Assembly: GCA_022600255.1 (NCBI GenBank)
Contig: JAHZKU010000221.1
Location: 1-7,676, forward strand
Origin: Actinomycetes bacterium
GTDB taxonomy: Bacteria; Actinomycetota; Actinomycetes; S36-B12; GCA-2699445
Reading direction: 5' to 3'
DNA length: 7,676 nt
The position numbers and the translations under genes are program-made. This document shows, piece by piece, positions 6,433 through 7,676 of the stretch. Position 1 is the first letter of the stretch, and each line of letters starts with the position of its first letter. The notes beneath the pieces were generated by a model, which was not told where the DNA came from, searched no databases, and worked only from the letters and a program-made list of their open reading frames with translations.

Positions 6433-6447
6433 CCACCGTACCGGTGG
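6433..6447. promoter_or_regulatory. Perfect 6-3-6 palindrome, operator candidate at the uvrD2 transcription start
   Basis: CCACCG-TAC-CGGTGG is a perfect dyad directly downstream of the predicted -10 box, so it covers the likely +1 region. A dimeric repressor bound here would block initiation. It does not match the actinobacterial LexA box (GAAC-N4-GTTC), so SOS control is not indicated. It could instead form a small hairpin at the very 5' end of the mRNA. Confidence 0.5.
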
Positions 6448-6476
6448 AGTATGGCCACGAGGTTTGGACATGACAA
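6448..6476 (-). promoter_or_regulatory. Sigma-70-type promoter for the uvrD2-like gene
   Basis: Read on the minus strand, TTGTCA (6471-6476, five of six to the -35 consensus) is followed after exactly 17 bases by CATACT (6448-6453, four of six to the -10). Transcription would start near 6441, leaving a leader of about 120 nt before the GTG at 6321. The promoter lies immediately after the terminator-like repeat of the upstream peroxidase gene, which supports an independent transcription unit. Confidence 0.55.
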
Positions 6477-6483
6477 CGCGACA

Positions 6484-6526
6484 AGTCGGAGGGGACCAAG
6501 CTGCCAGGCTGGGCGACCCTCCGACT
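6484..6526 (-). terminator. 10-bp perfect inverted repeat, likely terminator of the peroxidase gene
   Basis: AGTCGGAGGG (6484-6493) and CCCTCCGACT (6517-6526) are exact complements around a 23-nt loop. It begins about 50 nt after the peroxidase stop and ends seven bases before the -35 box of the helicase promoter. No long T-run follows on the minus strand (TGTCGCGTTGT), so it would be a non-canonical or 3'-stabilising hairpin. Confidence 0.5.
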
Positions 6527-6540
6527 CTGGCACGGCCCGA

Positions 6541-6569
6541 CCCGGATCTTGGCCAGAATCCAGGCCGGG
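6541..6569 (-). terminator. Second hairpin, just past the peroxidase stop
   Basis: CCCGG (6541-6545) pairs with CCGGG (6565-6569), and CTTGG (6548-6552) pairs with CCAGG (6560-6564). A 2-nt bulge lies on one side and the loop is 7 nt. It starts eight bases after the peroxidase TAG (6578-6580) on the minus strand. With the 6484-6526 repeat it makes a tandem pair of stems before the next promoter. Confidence 0.4.
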
Positions 6570-6577
6570 CGGAGCCG

Positions 6578-7676
6578 CTATCCGCGCAAGCGCAGGCGTA
6601 CGGTGCGGCTTGCGTCGCTGCGACCAGCATCGTTCTTCGCAACGACCCGGAACCTGAGCCGGTTGGCATCGGAGAACTTGCGCGCCTTGCCGGACCACCT
6701 ACTCCGGTTCACCCCACGCGCCAGTCTTTTCCAGGACTTCCCATTGCGGGAAACCTGCACCGTGTAGGTCACGTTCGAGCCCTGGGAGTTTGACCAGTTC
6801 AGTTTCACCTTGCGTTTCTTGCGAGCCTTCGCCTTGGGTTTCCCAGGTCGGGTCGGAGCCTGCGCGCTGCTGTCGGACCCGCTCCCGGCCGAGCCGTTAC
6901 TTGGGGTGCCAGCATTCCCGCCTGGGTCCGGGTTGTTGGTACCCGATCCGCCTCCGGCGTTGTTTCCGCCTCCGGTGGCTGGGTCTCCCGCACCGGTGAA
7001 GAACATGTTGCTTGGTAGGTCACTCGCATCCGTGTTCGCCCCGATGACCTGGCTCAGCGTCTTGCGGTAGTCGATCCCGTAGTCGCGCCCAATCCGGTTC
7101 AGTTCGTTGTCATTCCCGTAGAAGTAGCGGTCGCCATCGCGCAACCGCAGGAACTGATCTGCCCAAATGGCATGCTGCAGTTCACCGAACTCTGAGCCCG
7201 GCAGGTGCTTCTCGGACACCATCCCCACAAACGCATCCACGTCTGCAACAGAGCCGTAGATTCCCTGCAGGCGAGCCGCTAATGCGGTTCTTCTCACGGC
7301 CCTGACCGTTTCGCCGTCTGCCGCATCGCTGCCGGGCTCGAGTTGATTGCCGTCACCGTCGAACAGGGCCATGAAGTCCATAATGGCTGGGTCGTTCAGT
7401 GGATCGTTCTGATCGATATTTGGCACGTTCTGGAATGATTCCACGCTCTCCCCGGTAATCGACTTGAACGACGTCTTCGGCGCCAAGCCGAAGGCCTTGC
7501 GTAGCTCGTTATACCCGGCGATGCCGTGATCTCGCGCACGCTCAATATCGATGGCACCGAGGTCGGTAACGCCCGCAAAGCAGTTTGGCATCTCTTCGCC
7601 ATCCAGGCACGCGGGCAGGTCCGCGACGCCCTGGCCGGGAATCTGGAACAGCACCGAACGCAACTGGTTGTCGATC
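6578..7676 (-). CDS. Animal-type haem peroxidase with C-terminal fibronectin-III domain, 5' end missing
   Basis: The frame is open to the right edge (first full codon at 7675), so the TTG at 7663 is not the start. 365 residues are visible. The first 230 or so are the C-terminal part of the animal (myeloperoxidase/peroxinectin) superfamily: LRSVLF (5-10), DLGAIDIERARDHGIAGYNE (38-57), RLQGIYGSVADVDAFVG (135-151) and ADQFLRLRDGDRYFY (172-186). The haem-ligating histidines lie upstream, outside the window. A Gly/Asn/Ser/Pro linker (about 228-277) leads to a basic-edged fibronectin-III domain (about 276-364) with VKLNW, YTVQVSRNGKSW and RFRVVAKNDAG strands. Such proteins are normally exported and oxidise halides or phenols with peroxide outside the cell; FnIII tails often aid surface or matrix binding. 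DGDGNxxxE near 106-113 resembles a calcium loop, though this is speculative. The stop is TAG at 6578-6580, with two hairpins after it. Confidence 0.9.
   Translation of the reverse strand, partial: IDNQLRSVLFQIPGQGVADLPACLDGEEMPNCFAGVTDLGAIDIERARDHGIAGYNELRKAFGLAPKTSFKSITGESVESFQNVPNIDQNDPLNDPAIMDFMALFDGDGNQLEPGSDAADGETVRAVRRTALAARLQGIYGSVADVDAFVGMVSEKHLPGSEFGELQHAIWADQFLRLRDGDRYFYGNDNELNRIGRDYGIDYRKTLSQVIGANTDASDLPSNMFFTGAGDPATGGGNNAGGGSGTNNPDPGGNAGTPSNGSAGSGSDSSAQAPTRPGKPKAKARKKRKVKLNWSNSQGSNVTYTVQVSRNGKSWKRLARGVNRSRWSGKARKFSDANRLRFRVVAKNDAGRSDASRTVRLRLRG

Noticed and set aside
6322..6480. LexA (SOS) box or RecA-NDp/ClpR-type promoter for the helicase
   Set aside because: No GAAC-N4-GTTC dyad is present. 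TTGTCA is present but the TTGTCRGTG-N8-TANNNT pattern is not met.
6464..6793. Plus-strand frame of 109 codons across the peroxidase 3' end
   Set aside because: It overlaps the fibronectin-III coding sequence and the terminator-like repeats, and has no family resemblance or good ribosome site.
7661..7663. TTG as start of the peroxidase gene
   Set aside because: It lies inside a conserved IDNQLRSVLF stretch and the frame is open to the right edge.
1..7676. tRNA, rRNA, CRISPR array, insertion sequence or defence system
   Set aside because: No cloverleaf, spaced repeat array, transposase motif, terminal inverted repeat with target duplication, or defence-protein signature was seen on either strand.

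Overview
The window looks like chromosomal DNA of a high-GC Gram-positive bacterium (Actinomycetota), with GC judged by eye at about 60%. The best evidence is a UvrD2-type helicase carrying a C-terminal HRDC domain, an architecture typical of that phylum. GTG starts, strongly G/C third codon positions, and secreted proteins with a fibronectin-III tail or an M15-like peptidase fold fit as well. I cannot name the genus.

Layout, left to right. (1) 1-384, plus strand: the 3' end of a secreted M15-like, zinc-peptidase-fold protein. A strong hairpin at 431-463 separates it from the converging minus-strand genes. (2) 577-2073, minus: a complete 12-TM amino-acid permease of the glutamate/GABA antiporter (GadC-like) group of the APC superfamily. 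A short stretch just after its stop resembles the 3' end of the oxidoreductase gene that lies 2.2 kb away. (3) 2074-2715: 642 bp with no convincing gene, holding several small hairpins and one weak, possibly decayed reading frame. (4) 2716-3984, minus: a complete FAD-dependent amine-oxidase/desaturase-like oxidoreductase. Its 291-bp upstream spacer is rich in ACCGT pentamers and inverted repeats. (5) 4276-6321, minus: a complete UvrD2-like helicase with all SF1 motifs and an HRDC domain, but with a basic, cysteine-free linker where the mycobacterial UvrD2 tetracysteine motif should be. (6) 6322-6577: a compact control region with terminator-like hairpins for the upstream gene, a good sigma-70-type promoter (TTGTCA, 17 nt, CATACT), and a perfect 6-3-6 palindrome directly over the predicted transcription start of the helicase gene. 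(7) 6578-7676, minus: the C-terminal part of a secreted animal-type haem peroxidase fused through a Gly/Asn/Ser linker to a fibronectin-III domain. It continues past the right edge.

The four minus-strand genes are widely spaced and each appears to be its own transcription unit. I see no operon logic joining DNA repair, amino-acid transport, flavin oxidation and extracellular peroxidase. No tRNA, rRNA, CRISPR array, insertion sequence or phage gene was recognised. I found no convincing new multi-gene system. The most useful oddities are the helicase lacking its tetracysteine motif, the operator-like palindrome at its promoter, and the possible oxidoreductase remnant behind the permease.
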